A DNA stretch of 64,000 nt from Symsagittifera roscoffensis (GCF_963678635.1 NC_087064.1:14233599-14297598), one strand, 5' to 3'; counted from the stretch's first letter, positions 40,374-52,262 are shown. A program made the numbers and translations. The notes: generated by a model from the sequence alone, not told the origin.

Positions 40374-42743
40374 GCTCACCCTCCCGTTTGTTGTTGTTAG
40401 ATATTTTGTTTTTACAGGCACCTATATGAGTCAGGATCGTTACGATCAATTTTATGGCCCGTTTGTGGTGCTTGTACTGTAGGGTTATTTGAGTAATTAA
40501 GCAAGTTAATGCTGTTTCGCGCTCAATCCGGAAGGGTCTCGGGATTAGTGAACAAGACTGATCCGGCAAGCAGTTCAAGGAGCGACAAGAAGGGGCTCAA
40601 GGAAAACAACAATCGACTGCTGGGTATTGTTAAAAGTTTTGTATCCCTTTTGGTACAAAAAGTAAGATATTATTCTGTGGGGGGCTCGACAGTGACTGCA
40701 CTGTAGTGACCCATCAACGAACTGCGAACTTCCGAGTTAAGCACCTTAATTCGGAGAATGAACAAATCCAGAGGGGTATAGCATCACTAATATTATTTTT
40801 TATACAGCCCAGATCAATAATCTTATACCATTTTTCAGTAAAAAACACACTAAGCAGACCGGTTTTTAGGGTCAAAATAGCGATATTTTGATCCCCCCCC
40901 CACAAATCGCGATTTTTTGAGTTATCGATGTTTTTGAAACAAAAAAAGCGCTAATTTAGTGATTTACATCACAACTGTACTATTAGAATAGGCAGAACCG
41001 GTGAAGTTTACTTCAGAAGTTGTTGGAACTGATTGGGTACTAAAAATCGAAATTTCTTGATTTTTGAAGAAACGAAACGCTACAAAATAAAAAATGTTTT
41101 GAAATTTTTGAGTTAGGACAGTAAAAATTATTGTTCGGACAACTTTCACTAGTAAATCGACAGGTTTTAAAACCCGTTTGCCGATAACCTTCCGGGTTAC
41201 GGTGAAATCGAACTTAACGTGTTTGATTTAGTGGATTCCCCAATCCGGAGGGGTCCAAATAGCATTGTTTTTGACACATTTCTTCAACTGGAACGTTCTA
41301 GATCGGGTTTTTTGCATTGAACTAGAAGAATAGAGGCCTTTTGAGCTAGGATCATTAATTTTTAGGTCGGAAAGAACAGAATAGCAAAAAAAAGTTGGGG
41401 GAAACTATAAGAGAGAAAAATTTTGATTTTAGAAAAAAGACGTTTTGGTTAATAACTTTGCAACTACTGGAGAGATCCAGTTGATCTTGGTACCATTATA
41501 TCAAAACTTAGGTGAGCTTACTCATAAAACTATCAATTATTTAAAAAGTAAGCCTGAAAGTTTTTAAGATTGTTTTTTGCAAATTCACTAATTCGGGAAG
41601 GTAGACCCTTCACGTTCAATAAAATTTTTCTGGAAAGCCCTTACAACCCTACCAAAGGGTATCAACGTTTGAACAAGGCAAAGTTACGCTGTTCTAGACA
41701 AAAAGGGAAGGCTAAGGAAACCGGAAAACCATAGTCGAGTCGATACTAGGCTAGTGATAAGACCCTTCACAGTTAAGGTGAATTGTCAAATACGAGGCTT
41801 AGTTTCAATCCGGAAGGGTCTTGGGAAAGAAAATACACCCTTTCTGGTTAATTCAAACAGCATAATAGCATCAGAGAACGTATCCGGAAGGGTATCGGGT
41901 GAAAAAATTGAAAGTCTCTGAAAAGCTTTTTTTATAAACCCGGAGGGGTACTATTTTTGCCAATCCGGAGGGGTCTTGTTTTTGCCAATCCGGAGGGGTA
42001 CTTTTTTCGCTAATCCGGAGGGGTACTGTTTTTGCTAATCCGGAGGGGTAAAGTTTTTGCCAATTCGGAGGGTTACTGTTTTTGCCAATCCGGAAGGGTA
42101 CTTTTTTTGCCAATCCGGAGGGGTATTTTTTTGCCAATCCGGAGGGGGAACTGTTTTTGCCAATCCGGAGGGGTAATATTTGCTAATCCGAAGAGAATTA
42201 GACAGACGAAAAGATAATAGTAAAAGGTATTAGGTTATTAGGACACATGCTAGGAACCAGTGACTGCACTGGTAACTCGCCTTTTGTAAAAGACCAGACC
42301 AAAACAAAACAGGTCTATGCTCGGATATTTGCGACACTAAATCTATATTGAAAAAAAGTTTGTAACTGATTTGTGAATCCAAATCGTTTTTGGAAAAGTG
42401 ATTGCCCTGAGGATTTTAGTAGGTCTAGCTCGGGCAGTCCGAAGGCAGATAGGTAAAACAGGACTCGGTGGGTGCAATAGACGCCCACTTGAGAAAATTA
42501 CTTCCTTCAAGTTTTATCTATTTGGTGTAGCACCGAACAGGGAAATTTCTTTCGTTAGAAACAAACTCGACTATCACATTGCGACTGACTAAAGTACAAA
42601 ACGTATAAGGTTTTCATTGAAAATGTTCTTGTTTTTCTTCGTTTTGGTTTTTAATCAATAATATTTGTGCTTGATTGGGTAGTGAGAACACTATCTTTTA
42701 AATTTATTGATATCATCAGACTGTGCTAGCTTCATATCTTACG
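40374..42743 (+). repeat. Leader module C, copy 3
   Basis: The most complete plus-orientation copy. It starts with CCCTCCCGTTTGTTGTTG, also found in reverse near 10,345, includes 40,374-40,619 that copy 2 lacks, and holds a 25-bp array at 41,935-42,185. It is cut off at CATATCTTACGA, about 190 bases before the expected gag start, by module D copy 3. Confidence 0.8.
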
Positions 42744-43640
42744 ACTTGTGCCAGTCGGTCATATCTAGAAGTTTGACCTTGAGGGACACGAACATACGTG
42801 ATTTTGGAGTGAAGTTTTATTTTTCAAAAATTCGAATGGAGCCTGTCATGCTCAGTTTTCTCGCGACAACTGAAAACATAAAAAAAAAGAAATCTGAACG
42901 ACCGAATTAACAATTGCGGGAAAGTTGTCAAATATATACAGAGGGAAATCGCTATTCGCATTTTCCATCGTAGAAAACTAGAGTAGAGCTGTCCTATCTG
43001 ACAAAGGAGACCAAACGAACACGAGAGCAGAGCTAAAATCAACTGGAACAGTGTGAACCTTCAACGGAAAGGCGGAAAAGTGAAGTCTCCCAATGGTCCA
43101 GAGCCAAAACTATATTCTTGAGTTAAAACTTACTTCTTTTGATTCGGACTCATCGTTAGAAAACTTCTTGAGTTATATTTGATGATATTTATGCCAGAGT
43201 CGTTAATTAGTTTAATTACTCTGTGTCTCAAGCGTGCTGCTAAGTAAGTACCAAATTTAGTTTTCTCGAGTGTGTTTTATGATTGTTATGTTGAGATAAG
43301 GCAAGTTTTGGGTTCATCCATCTGAAATGGATCAAAGTTCAACTGTCTAATAAAAAATAACTTAACGGATTGTTCCGAACCTATTTTTAACGGCATTCGG
43401 GTATTTTGGGTATTTCGAGACCTAAGTATGGGAACGTTCTTATTTTCTAGAGTGGGGGATATTTTGGTAGTATCCTTTAAGCTGTAACGGGTTCTAGTCT
43501 CATGTCGCAAGCGAACCGAATTGGCTCCGACCGTTTTTGAGTTAGAAAAACACAAGAGATAGTGTCCCTGACTCTTGAGCCAATTGTTATAGGGCCTATT
43601 TTTCTTAAGCCTCATATGTGACCGAAGTAAGCGACTGTTA
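42744..43640 (-). repeat. Module D, copy 3, with the D-E junction segment
   Basis: Reverse complement of about 14,165-15,037. It starts at the same boundary CCAGTCGGTCAT as the other two copies. The exon-like frame here has a stop (HI then TAG) and other changes. It leads into module B copy 2 and so forms the outer part of the leader of element 3. Confidence 0.75.
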
Positions 43641-44330
43641 CATAGTGTTTTTACGACATCATGACTACGGACTCGAACCCACTTGACACAGCTTTGGGCT
43701 GCAAGCCCATTCAGGAGTACCGGTGGTACGGTTCAGCGGGAACGTGTAAACCTTCCGGTTGTACCGTGATAGCTTTTTAAGAAAACTTGAGAAAACTTCC
43801 TGGTACGCTCTCCGAACGAGGCCTAGATAACCGAGTGAGGGGGGGTAACTAGGGGGACAAAAACACGAGCAAAAAGACAAAAAGCGAAACAAAAACAAGA
43901 AAAAAGTATAGAAAAAGGAACAAAAACCATAAAACAAAAAAGACAGTGACTTTGATACCAGATTAGTTGGATCAAACCTTTATATTAATTAAATAGTATA
44001 CCCATACTGTTTTATAAGACCGATCATTTCGATCAATCTTGCAATCTAAACCAGTGACTTCAATAAGGTGCCCAAGTGGGGGGCGTTGTTCAGTGTTTTC
44101 AGATAGCTTGCAATCTAACCGGACCACTAGGAGACTTGACTGGAAGAGGTGACCAGCCGAGTGGGACAGTGGTTCAGAAGGACTGAGCTGAACCGCTAGG
44201 AAATTTGACTGGAAGAGGTGACCAGCCAAGTGGGAAGGTGGTGCTGGTGTCAAGTGCAGTGCACGTCAAGGGAAAATCCAGCACGGGATCACTACAAAAA
44301 GAAGAGGACGCTCAAGTTGGGCAAACGGGT
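43641..44330 (-). repeat. Leader module B, copy 2
   Basis: Reverse complement of 35,641-36,230, with an extra 60-base stretch near 43,650-43,710 containing the palindrome TGGGCTGCAAGCCCA. It lies between modules D and A upstream of element 3. Confidence 0.75.
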
Positions 44331-45115
44331 ATCGTTAAAATCCACATTACATTATAGGAAATAAGTGTAAAATTGGATTAAGGGAGCCCCATTGTTTTGA
44401 GGAAGTTTTTACACAAGCAGGCCTGGAAACAGGTCTATGGTTTTCTCTCGAAATGTTTAGCACCCGACGCTAAAGGGATTTTTCGGCTTGAGAGGGGGGC
44501 TAAAGAGGGGGAGTTTAGAAGGGGGGCTGGTTAGGTTAGAGGTTGGTGGTTGTAAATTGTAAAAAGGGGGGACACATTAGAGTAACTAATTGTTCGGCAT
44601 CGTCGATTTAGTTACATTAGATACTTACACGCGTTGGTTATAAGAAGCGGATATCCAAATTTAACATCGAGTTAAGGTAGGTACCCTGGTCGGATCGGTA
44701 GGGGGAACGGACATAGACAGTTTTTGTGATACCCCATAAGATCGCTAGCAGGGGGGAGGAAAACGCGTGGCAATCGGATACCAGATATTTTTTCGGACAA
44801 AGGTTGACATCTGTCAATTTTGAACTTTAGGTGGGTTCATCTCTCTGTTTTTGGAATTTTTCCTGTTTAAATTTGTACGTTTTGGTGAAAATTTGTTGTT
44901 GGTATTTGAACGAACAGGTGATCACAAGATACCTGCGAGGAAATTAGGGTTTCAAATAGCCTGAAACAACGAGAGGGAAATAAATACAGGGGGTCAGTAT
45001 TTGGGTTTTGGCCATTAAGATAGGGATTTTGGGAAAATATTTGTTAGAGCTCAAGTGGTGGTACACGGTACAGTGGTTCAAGAGTCCCCACATTGAAGAA
45101 GAAGAGATCCTATAT
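44331..45115 (-). repeat. Leader module A, copy 3 (5' leader of element 3)
   Basis: Reverse complement of the two other A copies, more diverged than they are from each other. It adjoins the CTTGGGACAGT array and then gag on the plus strand, mirroring element 2. Confidence 0.75.
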
Positions 45116-45625
45116 CCAGACACTTAGTGACAAGTCTTGGGACAGTACCGAAGAAGTCTTGGGACATTGCAGTCTGGGGACGGTGTTGGAGCAGTACGGT
45201 CTTGGGACAGTGCAGTCTTGGGACGGTGCAGTCTTGGGACAGTCTTGGACCAGAGCAGTCTTGGTAAGAAACAGTCTTGGGACACTGGTCTTGGGACAGT
45301 AGTCTTGGGACAGTAGTCTTGGGACAGTGGTCTTGGGACAGTGGTCTTGGGACAGTGGTCTTGGGACAGTGGTCTTGGGACACTAGTCTTGGGACAGTAG
45401 TCTTGGGACAGTAGTCTTGGGACACTAGTCTTGGGACAGTAGTCTTGGGACAGTAGTCTTGGGACAGTAGTCTTGGGACAGTAGTCTTGGGACAGTAGTC
45501 TTGGGACAGTGGTCTTGGTACACTAGTCTTGGGACAGTAGTCTTAGGGCAATGGTCTTGGGACAGTGGTCTTGGGACACTAACAAAAAGTACTGGGACAG
45601 CACTGAATAGTCTTGGGACAGTAGA
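45116..45625 (+). repeat. Minisatellite array of element 3, 14-bp unit GTCTTGGGACAGTA
   Basis: About 30 units, mostly 14 bases (GTCTTGGGACAGTA/G), the reverse complement of the 14-base form in the element 2 array. Because 14 is not a multiple of three the frames close quickly, unlike the 15-base array at 33,567-34,790. Confidence 0.92.
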
Positions 45626-45905
45626 GAGGAAGTCTTGGAACAGTGTAAAGAAGGGGGTGACGGTACTAAAGAGTACTAAGACAGGTTGAAGTAACCAATC
45701 GCAAAATTAAATTTTCTATCCAGTCCTAAAGATCCGGTACTGTAGGGATCAAGAACATACAGAATCTTCAAAAAGCTCAGGAAACGTTGTTTTTATTAAA
45801 TTGTAAATTTCTTTTTTTTTTATTTTTGTCAAAAGAGGTTTTAACTTAGAGTAGAATTTTGTATATAGTAATACTGTAAATAGGAACAATTGTAAATAAA
45901 ATAAA

Positions 45906-47145
45906 ATGAGGCGGAGCAGGGTACCGGTGGCTGAAAAAAGATCTACTGAAGCGAAGACAAAATATAACTCGTCGCTACGTAAAACGACATCAATGGGTCC
46001 AAAGTTATCATGGAAGAATTTTTCAGTTAGCATGGTCAACACGAGGAGTAATACAGAGAACAGAGCAAAAGAGGGCACGGAAGGGAAACAAGCAGAACCC
46101 GCCATCGAGATTGAACTAGAGACACCGGACCAAAGTGTGGATGAGGTGGGAAAGAAGACGACAGATGCCGAATGCGGAAGAACCTAATGCAAAGTCCATG
46201 GAGTTCTCACCGATAGACAATGTGGAGGACACAACAGGCAACACGCCAGAAACGTTGAAGGACGAGTCTCAAGCAAAAAGAACGTCTTTTACTGAAAGAT
46301 TGGCGATAATGGTCGGAATGAAGTCGAGAGACGCAGCAGTGGAAGATACGAAAGCCGAGAAAGGCAAAACATTCGGAACAGTTTCCACGAGAACGACAGA
46401 CACCGACCAAAACGTAGACCAGATCACACCGGGAAGAGCAACCAACAACAGGACAACAACTGACCATGGAACAGCTACTCTTGAGCTAGGTGACTTGATG
46501 GCGAAGCTAGATCAGATAGACAAGAAACTGAAGCACAGCGAAGAGGATAGAGATGTGATAAGGAGGGAAATAAGAAACAACAAACATGAGTACCTGGACA
46601 GCTATTTCAATCTAGCGAGAGCGACAGAGGAAAGGCTTCAGCAGATGTCGGACAAGGTAGATACCACTGATGAAGAGCGAGACAAGAACATCAGAAAAGA
46701 CATGCAAGAAATGAAGTAACGATATGACGCAGTGAATAGCCAGTTGGGGAGTTTGGAAACCAGAATGGATACGATGAGTAGGGACCAGGCTGAGAGTTCA
46801 AGTGCAATACAGACAAAGTTAGACGCCATCTTGAGGAACTCAACGCCACAAGACAGGCCAGCAGCGGAGCGAACGCAAGCCAATAGAGTTGACTTCGTGG
46901 AACCACAACGGAACAAACGGCAGTCACCGCCGTTACCATTACCCCGGGATGCTGCGAGTACAGCATCGGGGGGGGGGGGGGGGCAAAGCGATTATGAAAA
47001 GTGGAACAGCGAACACAACCAGTGGTCCTGGGGACTCCACGACTCACAACAACGTGGGACTGGATGTCATGACATGGGCAAGCACCTGGGAAATGATGAA
47101 CAGGACACTAGAAGCCTTCGCCACAAGGAAAACCGACTCGAGTGA
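45906..47145 (+). pseudogene. Gag N-terminus with coiled coil (element 3)
   Basis: Three frames: 45,906-46,187 with MVNTRSN (like MVETRSQ of element 1), 46,135-46,719 with SFTERLAIMVGMKSRD and the coiled coil from MAKLDQIDKKLK, and 46,732-47,145 in the same frame after a TAA that replaces a Gln codon. A shift to the main gag frame follows at a run of 16 or so G residues at about 46,968-46,983. Start choice is uncertain; ATG 45,906 or 46,032 are candidates. Confidence 0.65.
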
Positions 47146-47809
47146 CAGAGGAAGCAACAAATCCAGGAAAACTTTCAAAAAACCGAAAGAATTCAAGGAT
47201 GATTCAGACGAATGCATTGACACTTGGGTAGAAGTCATGAGGTTGCACTTGGAACAAGACAACTTGAACGATGAGAGACAAGCATGCACAGCGATACTCA
47301 GCAACTTGGAAGGCACGGCATTGAAATGCGTGGTTGCGAAGAAGGAAGACGAACGCGACACAGCGGATAAAATCTTCGAGATATTGTTAAATCGATTCGG
47401 GTCAGGCATGAAGGGTCATCAAGCGATGATGCGATTTGAGAAGAGAAGGCAAAGGGACGATGAATCGATAGAAAGGTTCCTAGATGATCTTGAGAGCTTG
47501 AGACGAAGGAGTGACCCGGAAGAATCCACCAATAGAAGGAACTTCAGCATCGCCTCAAAGTTCATTGATGGGGTAAAGAGTGATGACTTGAGAACAATGT
47601 TAGCAACATACTATACATTGTCGAAAGACAGTGCACCAACTCCAGAAGAGATGAGGCAGAATTCAAGAGAGTACATGCTAATGAAACCCAAGAAATACTC
47701 GTACTCAGATAACAGGAATACGCAAGGGGGGAATCAACCACAAAGGTCGTCATGGTACAAGCCCAGAGATGACATGGACAAACGTAGATCATGCGTGAAC
47801 TGCGGGTAA
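46889..47809 (+). CDS. Gag capsid-like region and first zinc knuckle (element 3)
   Basis: After the poly-G run the frame encodes the same capsid-like region as element 2 (TWVEVMRLHLEQDN, AILSNLEGTAL, FEILLNRFGSGMKG) with only a few differences. It stops at TAA 47,807 inside the first knuckle (CVNCG then stop), where element 2 has Ser. One base change therefore splits gag. Confidence 0.85.
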   Translation: MTSWNHNGTNGSHRRYHYPGMLRVQHRGGGGGKAIMKSGTANTTSGPGDSTTHNNVGLDVMTWASTWEMMNRTLEAFATRKTDSSDRGSNKSRKTFKKPKEFKDDSDECIDTWVEVMRLHLEQDNLNDERQACTAILSNLEGTALKCVVAKKEDERDTADKIFEILLNRFGSGMKGHQAMMRFEKRRQRDDESIERFLDDLESLRRRSDPEESTNRRNFSIASKFIDGVKSDDLRTMLATYYTLSKDSAPTPEEMRQNSREYMLMKPKKYSYSDNRNTQGGNQPQRSSWYKPRDDMDKRRSCVNCG

Positions 47810-47821
47810 GCTGACCATCAT

Positions 47822-49183
47822 GTGGCGGATTGCACAACATACAAGCAGGGCATGAAGAGTTTGGGATATGCACCCGATGAGGAAGATATGAGCCAGATGG
47901 AGGAACACGAGTTCTATAGTGGCTTGATCATCAAAATAGGTGCAAGATGCTTCTTCTGCAACCAAGAGGGGCACATCAGGATGGACTGTCCGTTGTTCTG
48001 GGAGGCAGTCAAGAACCAGAGTCATCCAAAACACAATTTGGCGTTAGCAGCGGTACATAACCAGAGAAATAGACAAGGTGAATTTGAAACGAAAAACTTA
48101 GAAACACCAAGTGCGGAACTGCCAACGAAAACAGTGAAAGCTGTAGCGCAAGTTAATAAGGCAATAGAGGCCACGGCCAGGAACGCCCTAGAGATAAATT
48201 ATGAGAAGGCGGCGGCGGAAGCTATCAATAAAGTGAAACAGGACCTGGCGGCGAAAGAAATAGAACAACGACTGAAGCAAGAGATCGAACGACAGAAAAT
48301 GAACGAGGCATTAGGTTGCTCGCAGTCAATACCAGAAGCTGTAGCGGGTTCGACAAAAAATGGAAACTGCAACACTGTAAAGATGGTGACGGGGAAGCCA
48401 TTCGGTATAACAAAGATCGGGGCAAGAGTAATGTCAATAATCACCGTGGGTGGCCATGAGGTAACGAGAAACTTGAGCGAACCAAGTGACCAGACAATAA
48501 TGCACATTGATGTGTACGCAGATTACTTGAGTGTTATAAGCCCACAAACGACTTCTAGAGCCTTGAGGGCACTACTCACGAGAGGGGGTAGCAAGTCAGT
48601 ACGAGTTGATAACAGGTACACAGAAGCTTATGGTCCGCATGAGGTGATGCTAAATATAGATGGGATCAACATCTATACGAAAACAATGATAACATGTGAT
48701 GAATATCTGATAGGGCAAATCTACGTAGGAAAAGAAGAGTTGAAAGTGAGATCGATTGGACACTGTGCCATGCTTGAGGAAGATGCAATGCACATCGGGA
48801 CAGAGGCGGATGTATCAGCACATGCACATGTGCTCGACATAAGTGGCAAGAAGACTCAGTTACGTGGGTTACTTGATACGGGAGCGGTCTTGAGTGTCAT
48901 ACCAATCGAAACCTGGGAACGAATGGGCTTTAACAAAAATGATTTGATATACTCGAGAATACGGTTGTCAGCTGCAAACAAAGGGGCGCTGCGGGTGCTG
49001 GGCAGAACGCCGATAATAGCCCTAAATCTGGGGGAACGCAACCTGTGGATGAGATTTCTTGTGGTAGAAAACCTAGATGAGTCTGACCAATTCATTTTAG
49101 GCAGAGACTTCATCAGGAACTTTGATGTAACGATTGATCTAAACGACGCAATGTTCAGGATACGGAACCCGGATAGGAGGTAA
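47822..49183 (+). CDS. Gag C-terminus and aspartic protease (element 3)
   Basis: Same frame as the preceding segment after one stop. It holds the rest of knuckle 1, knuckle 2 (CFFCNQEGHIRMDC), a Lys/Glu helix (AAEAINKVKQDLAAKEIEQ), and the protease with LLDTGAVLSVIP (catalytic Asp codon at 48,875) and the following fold LGRTPIIALNLGERN, FILGRDFIRNFDV. The DTG is intact. It ends at a TAA at 49,181 that replaces a Tyr codon of element 2. Confidence 0.87.
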   Translation: MADCTTYKQGMKSLGYAPDEEDMSQMEEHEFYSGLIIKIGARCFFCNQEGHIRMDCPLFWEAVKNQSHPKHNLALAAVHNQRNRQGEFETKNLETPSAELPTKTVKAVAQVNKAIEATARNALEINYEKAAAEAINKVKQDLAAKEIEQRLKQEIERQKMNEALGCSQSIPEAVAGSTKNGNCNTVKMVTGKPFGITKIGARVMSIITVGGHEVTRNLSEPSDQTIMHIDVYADYLSVISPQTTSRALRALLTRGGSKSVRVDNRYTEAYGPHEVMLNIDGINIYTKTMITCDEYLIGQIYVGKEELKVRSIGHCAMLEEDAMHIGTEADVSAHAHVLDISGKKTQLRGLLDTGAVLSVIPIETWERMGFNKNDLIYSRIRLSAANKGALRVLGRTPIIALNLGERNLWMRFLVVENLDESDQFILGRDFIRNFDVTIDLNDAMFRIRNPDRR

Positions 49184-49207
49184 CCAATTAAATCGGTAAA
49201 TTTAATA

Positions 49208-49816
49208 ATGGCGAATGAGAACAAAGCACCGGTATTTTTGAGTAGGAGGGTGAGGCTAAAGGCGAACGAAGCGGCGATCGTAAGCTTACGAATGAAAAAT
49301 TACAATGAACTAAGTGACAACAAGCAGGTATGCATAGTTCCAAATCCAAATAGTCAAAGTGCTGCTGTTTTAGGAAGATCCTTCTCGATAACGAAGAGCA
49401 GTGTCTGCGTCAGTGTCTTGTTGAATACTCTTGACATACCAATCACGATACAGAGGGGGAGGAAGCTGGGATATGCTTTACCCGTAAAAACTCGATATGA
49501 AATGACTGAAAACCAAAAACAAAATGAAGTTGTTGATTGTCCCAATCATAGGGACAAAATTTGTATCTTGAGACGATTGAAGAAAGTAAAAGGTTCATCA
49601 GGTCTTGTGAAATCACTTAAGTCAGAGACAGACGATGGGCTATCGAGCAGTTCGAATTTTCCGGAACGGCCCACACTAGATGAAATGCAGAGTTACAAAC
49701 CGGTCGTACCGGAAATTGAACATTTAAGAGGCAGGATGACGGACGAACAGCTCGAAGCCATCAAGGATGTATTAGAGCGGAACGAGGAAGTTTTTTCGAG
49801 ACATCGGGTGTTGTAA
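49208..49816 (+). CDS. Pol linker between protease and RT (element 3)
   Basis: Continues the protease frame after the stop at 49,181. Motifs NSQSAAVLGRSFSI, CVSVLLNTLDIPITIQRGRK and NEEVFSRHR match element 2. A deletion at about 49,803, which removes the KADI part of KADIGCCNFVEHE, shifts the frame into that of RT. Confidence 0.75.
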   Translation: MANENKAPVFLSRRVRLKANEAAIVSLRMKNYNELSDNKQVCIVPNPNSQSAAVLGRSFSITKSSVCVSVLLNTLDIPITIQRGRKLGYALPVKTRYEMTENQKQNEVVDCPNHRDKICILRRLKKVKGSSGLVKSLKSETDDGLSSSSNFPERPTLDEMQSYKPVVPEIEHLRGRMTDEQLEAIKDVLERNEEVFSRHRVL

Positions 49817-49880
49817 TTTTGTTGAGCATGAAATAGAACTTGAAGAGAATGCGGTACCGCACAGGGAGGGGGCGAGGCGC

Positions 49881-52232
49881 ATGACCCCACACAAATTGGA
49901 TGCGTGTAGAAAAGAGATCGAAACACTACTAGAGTATGATATGATAGAACCATCCAAATCACCGTGGGTGTGTGGAGTAGTGATGGCCAAAAAGAAAGGC
50001 GACCAATTGAGGTTTTGTTGTGACTTTCGATACCTGAACTCCGTCACGATGAAGGATGCCTATCCCATACCTAGGATTGATGAGAGCCTCTCGAAGTTAG
50101 GTGATGCAAAATTTTTTACGACTCTTGATTTAGGTTCGGCCTTCTGGCAGGTACCACTCAGGAAGCAGGACAGGGACAAGACAGGGTTTGCCTGCGAGTT
50201 GGGTCTGTTTCAATGGAAACGGATGCCGTTTGGTCTTTGCAATGCCACTGCCACATTTCAGCGGTTGATGGCACACGCGCTGATAGGTGTGACGAAGAAG
50301 TACGGCAATCTGGTAATGTGCTATGTGGATGACGTGGTAATAGCGACACCCACACTGGAAGACCACATTGTGAGACTTGACGAGGTGTTTGTGTGTATGA
50401 AGAGGTCGGGGCTAAAGTATAAACCATCAAAGTGCGAGATACTCAAGGATTCGATAAAATACTTGGGCAGGATGGTGGACAGATACGGCATCAGACCAGA
50501 TCCAGACGCAGTAGAAGCAGTTCTAACTTGGAAATCGCCAAAAACGGAACACCAATTGATGAGCTTCCTGGGTTTTGCAAAATACTACAGAGAATTCATC
50601 AAAGGCTATGCAGACAAGGTTTACCCGATGCAACAGTTAATGAGACACAAGGGCAAGAAGTTCACGTGGAACAACGCAGCAGAAGAGTCATTCCAGAGAA
50701 CAAAGAAAGAGTTGTGCGAGGCACCAGTACTAGGGATGCCAACAGGGAAAGGGATGTACGTGCTGGATACGGATTTGTCGGTAGTAGCGATTTCTGGAAT
50801 TCTCCATCAGGAACAAGAGTGGAACGGGAAAACAGTCTTGATTCCAATAGCGTACGGGAGCAAAGTCTTAAGTGACACGGAAATGAAGTACGGGGCACCG
50901 AAAGCAGAGATGTTCGCGCTGGTTACCTTTGTCGAGAAATATAAAGCATACCTAGGCAGCGAGCCATTCAAGCTGCGAGTCGACAGCAGGGCACTAAGCT
51001 GGCTGAAAACGTACTCAATGGACCAAAATTACATTGGGAGGTGGATAGTTCGCCTGGATGGATACAACATGATAATTGAGCATAGAACACGAGACAAACA
51101 TCAAAACGCTGACAGCTTGAGTAAGAAGACGGAGTTCTACGAGAGACAAGAACAGAGGGAGGCAGATAGACCTGAGATCAAGGATGGCTTCTTCTTCATG
51201 GATAAGGAAACGTACGACAGTCTTCCACTCACGAGATGGTTGGACAAATCAGGCAAACCAATAGAAGATCACCCCGAATTACCAAAAGAATCTCCGGAGA
51301 AAACAATCTTGAAAAAGAACCGAGGGATGCCGATAGGGATAATACTCAAGTCAAAGATTGTGAGGGAGACGCTCAAGGCAAAAGGCTATGATCTTAACCA
51401 GGTAGAGACGGGAGAGGCACAATTAGACGATGACTTAATGAGGTTACTCGAGAGACTAGCAGATGACAAGCCCGTGATCCAAGAAACGGGTAAGGAGGAA
51501 CCAGAGGTCACAATACTGCGAAAGAGCGGGATAGTTAGTGATGAAAACACCTCGAAGTTGACTAACCCTGATGGGAAGGAAGTCGTGCAGTCACTGGTTG
51601 AAAAAATCCCGGACGACATACTTGAACAGACTCGGGTTAGGAAAAAGAAAGTGGCGTTCAAGGAAGAAGCTGAATACCTGGGACTAGGTCAAGAGTCCGG
51701 GGAGTGGTCCACGTCCACGGAGGAAGAAGATACTGAAGGAGGAAATTTGTCCGGGGAGTGTGAAATAGGGGATGAGGACTCGGATGAGAGCAGCGACAAT
51801 CAGGATAGTCTTTGTATGATATTGGCAGAAGAGAAGATTAGACACCGCGACAGGGAATTACAAACAGATCCATCCTCAGGAACGTACAACTTGGACGAAC
51901 AGGAAGTACGAGGAGGTGAAGAACTTGAAAGAATTGCAGTTTCGAGGAAACCATTCAGGGAACTATCATGCAACTCAAATGTCAGAACAAATCTGGTGCC
52001 AGAAGATGATATGAAGATCGTTAAGAGGATAATATGCGTGAAGCTGAATGACGACATCCACAACCCTGGGGAAATGATTGGACAGATCATGGCACTAAAG
52101 GAACATGTCAAGGCGAGATATAGGCTGTCGGACCTGATAAGAGCCCAAAAGAATGACAAGATGACAAGTAACCTCTCCAAATGTATCCGAATGGGGTCCA
52201 AGGAGAAAGGGGAACTTGAAGAAGACAGCTAG
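49881..52232 (+). CDS. Reverse transcriptase, RNase H and acidic linker (element 3)
   Basis: The most complete RT of the window, 783 codons. RT motifs in order: RFCCDFRYLN, AYPIPRID, FTTLDLGSAFWQVPL, MPFGLCNATATFQRLM, YVDDVVIATP (residues 148-151) and KYLGRMVDRYG. RNase H follows with VLDTDLSVVAISG, APKAEMFALV, LRVDSRALSW and NADSLSKK, then a linker rich in Glu and Asp with SGEWSTS and LSGECE. RT copies element RNA into DNA. The Ala after the first RNase H Asp is Leu here. The frame closes at TAG 52,230 with another stop near 52,252. Confidence 0.93.
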   Translation: MTPHKLDACRKEIETLLEYDMIEPSKSPWVCGVVMAKKKGDQLRFCCDFRYLNSVTMKDAYPIPRIDESLSKLGDAKFFTTLDLGSAFWQVPLRKQDRDKTGFACELGLFQWKRMPFGLCNATATFQRLMAHALIGVTKKYGNLVMCYVDDVVIATPTLEDHIVRLDEVFVCMKRSGLKYKPSKCEILKDSIKYLGRMVDRYGIRPDPDAVEAVLTWKSPKTEHQLMSFLGFAKYYREFIKGYADKVYPMQQLMRHKGKKFTWNNAAEESFQRTKKELCEAPVLGMPTGKGMYVLDTDLSVVAISGILHQEQEWNGKTVLIPIAYGSKVLSDTEMKYGAPKAEMFALVTFVEKYKAYLGSEPFKLRVDSRALSWLKTYSMDQNYIGRWIVRLDGYNMIIEHRTRDKHQNADSLSKKTEFYERQEQREADRPEIKDGFFFMDKETYDSLPLTRWLDKSGKPIEDHPELPKESPEKTILKKNRGMPIGIILKSKIVRETLKAKGYDLNQVETGEAQLDDDLMRLLERLADDKPVIQETGKEEPEVTILRKSGIVSDENTSKLTNPDGKEVVQSLVEKIPDDILEQTRVRKKKVAFKEEAEYLGLGQESGEWSTSTEEEDTEGGNLSGECEIGDEDSDESSDNQDSLCMILAEEKIRHRDRELQTDPSSGTYNLDEQEVRGGEELERIAVSRKPFRELSCNSNVRTNLVPEDDMKIVKRIICVKLNDDIHNPGEMIGQIMALKEHVKARYRLSDLIRAQKNDKMTSNLSKCIRMGSKEKGELEEDS

Positions 52233-52262
52233 AAGATCCTGAGCCAGTTCTAAAAAGAAACA

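Noticed and set aside
43650-43730. tRNA gene or tRNA-derived element on the minus strand (GGTTCGAGTCC plus a hairpin TGGGCTTGCAGCCCA)
   Set aside because: The B-box-like string fits, but only two T-stem pairs form and no A box or acceptor stem can be drawn. A degenerate SINE remnant cannot be excluded.
34791-45115. Hammerhead ribozyme or Penelope-type signature in the leaders
   Set aside because: I found no CTGATGA with matching GAAA and stems in the leader modules, and the RT is clearly Ty3/gypsy type.
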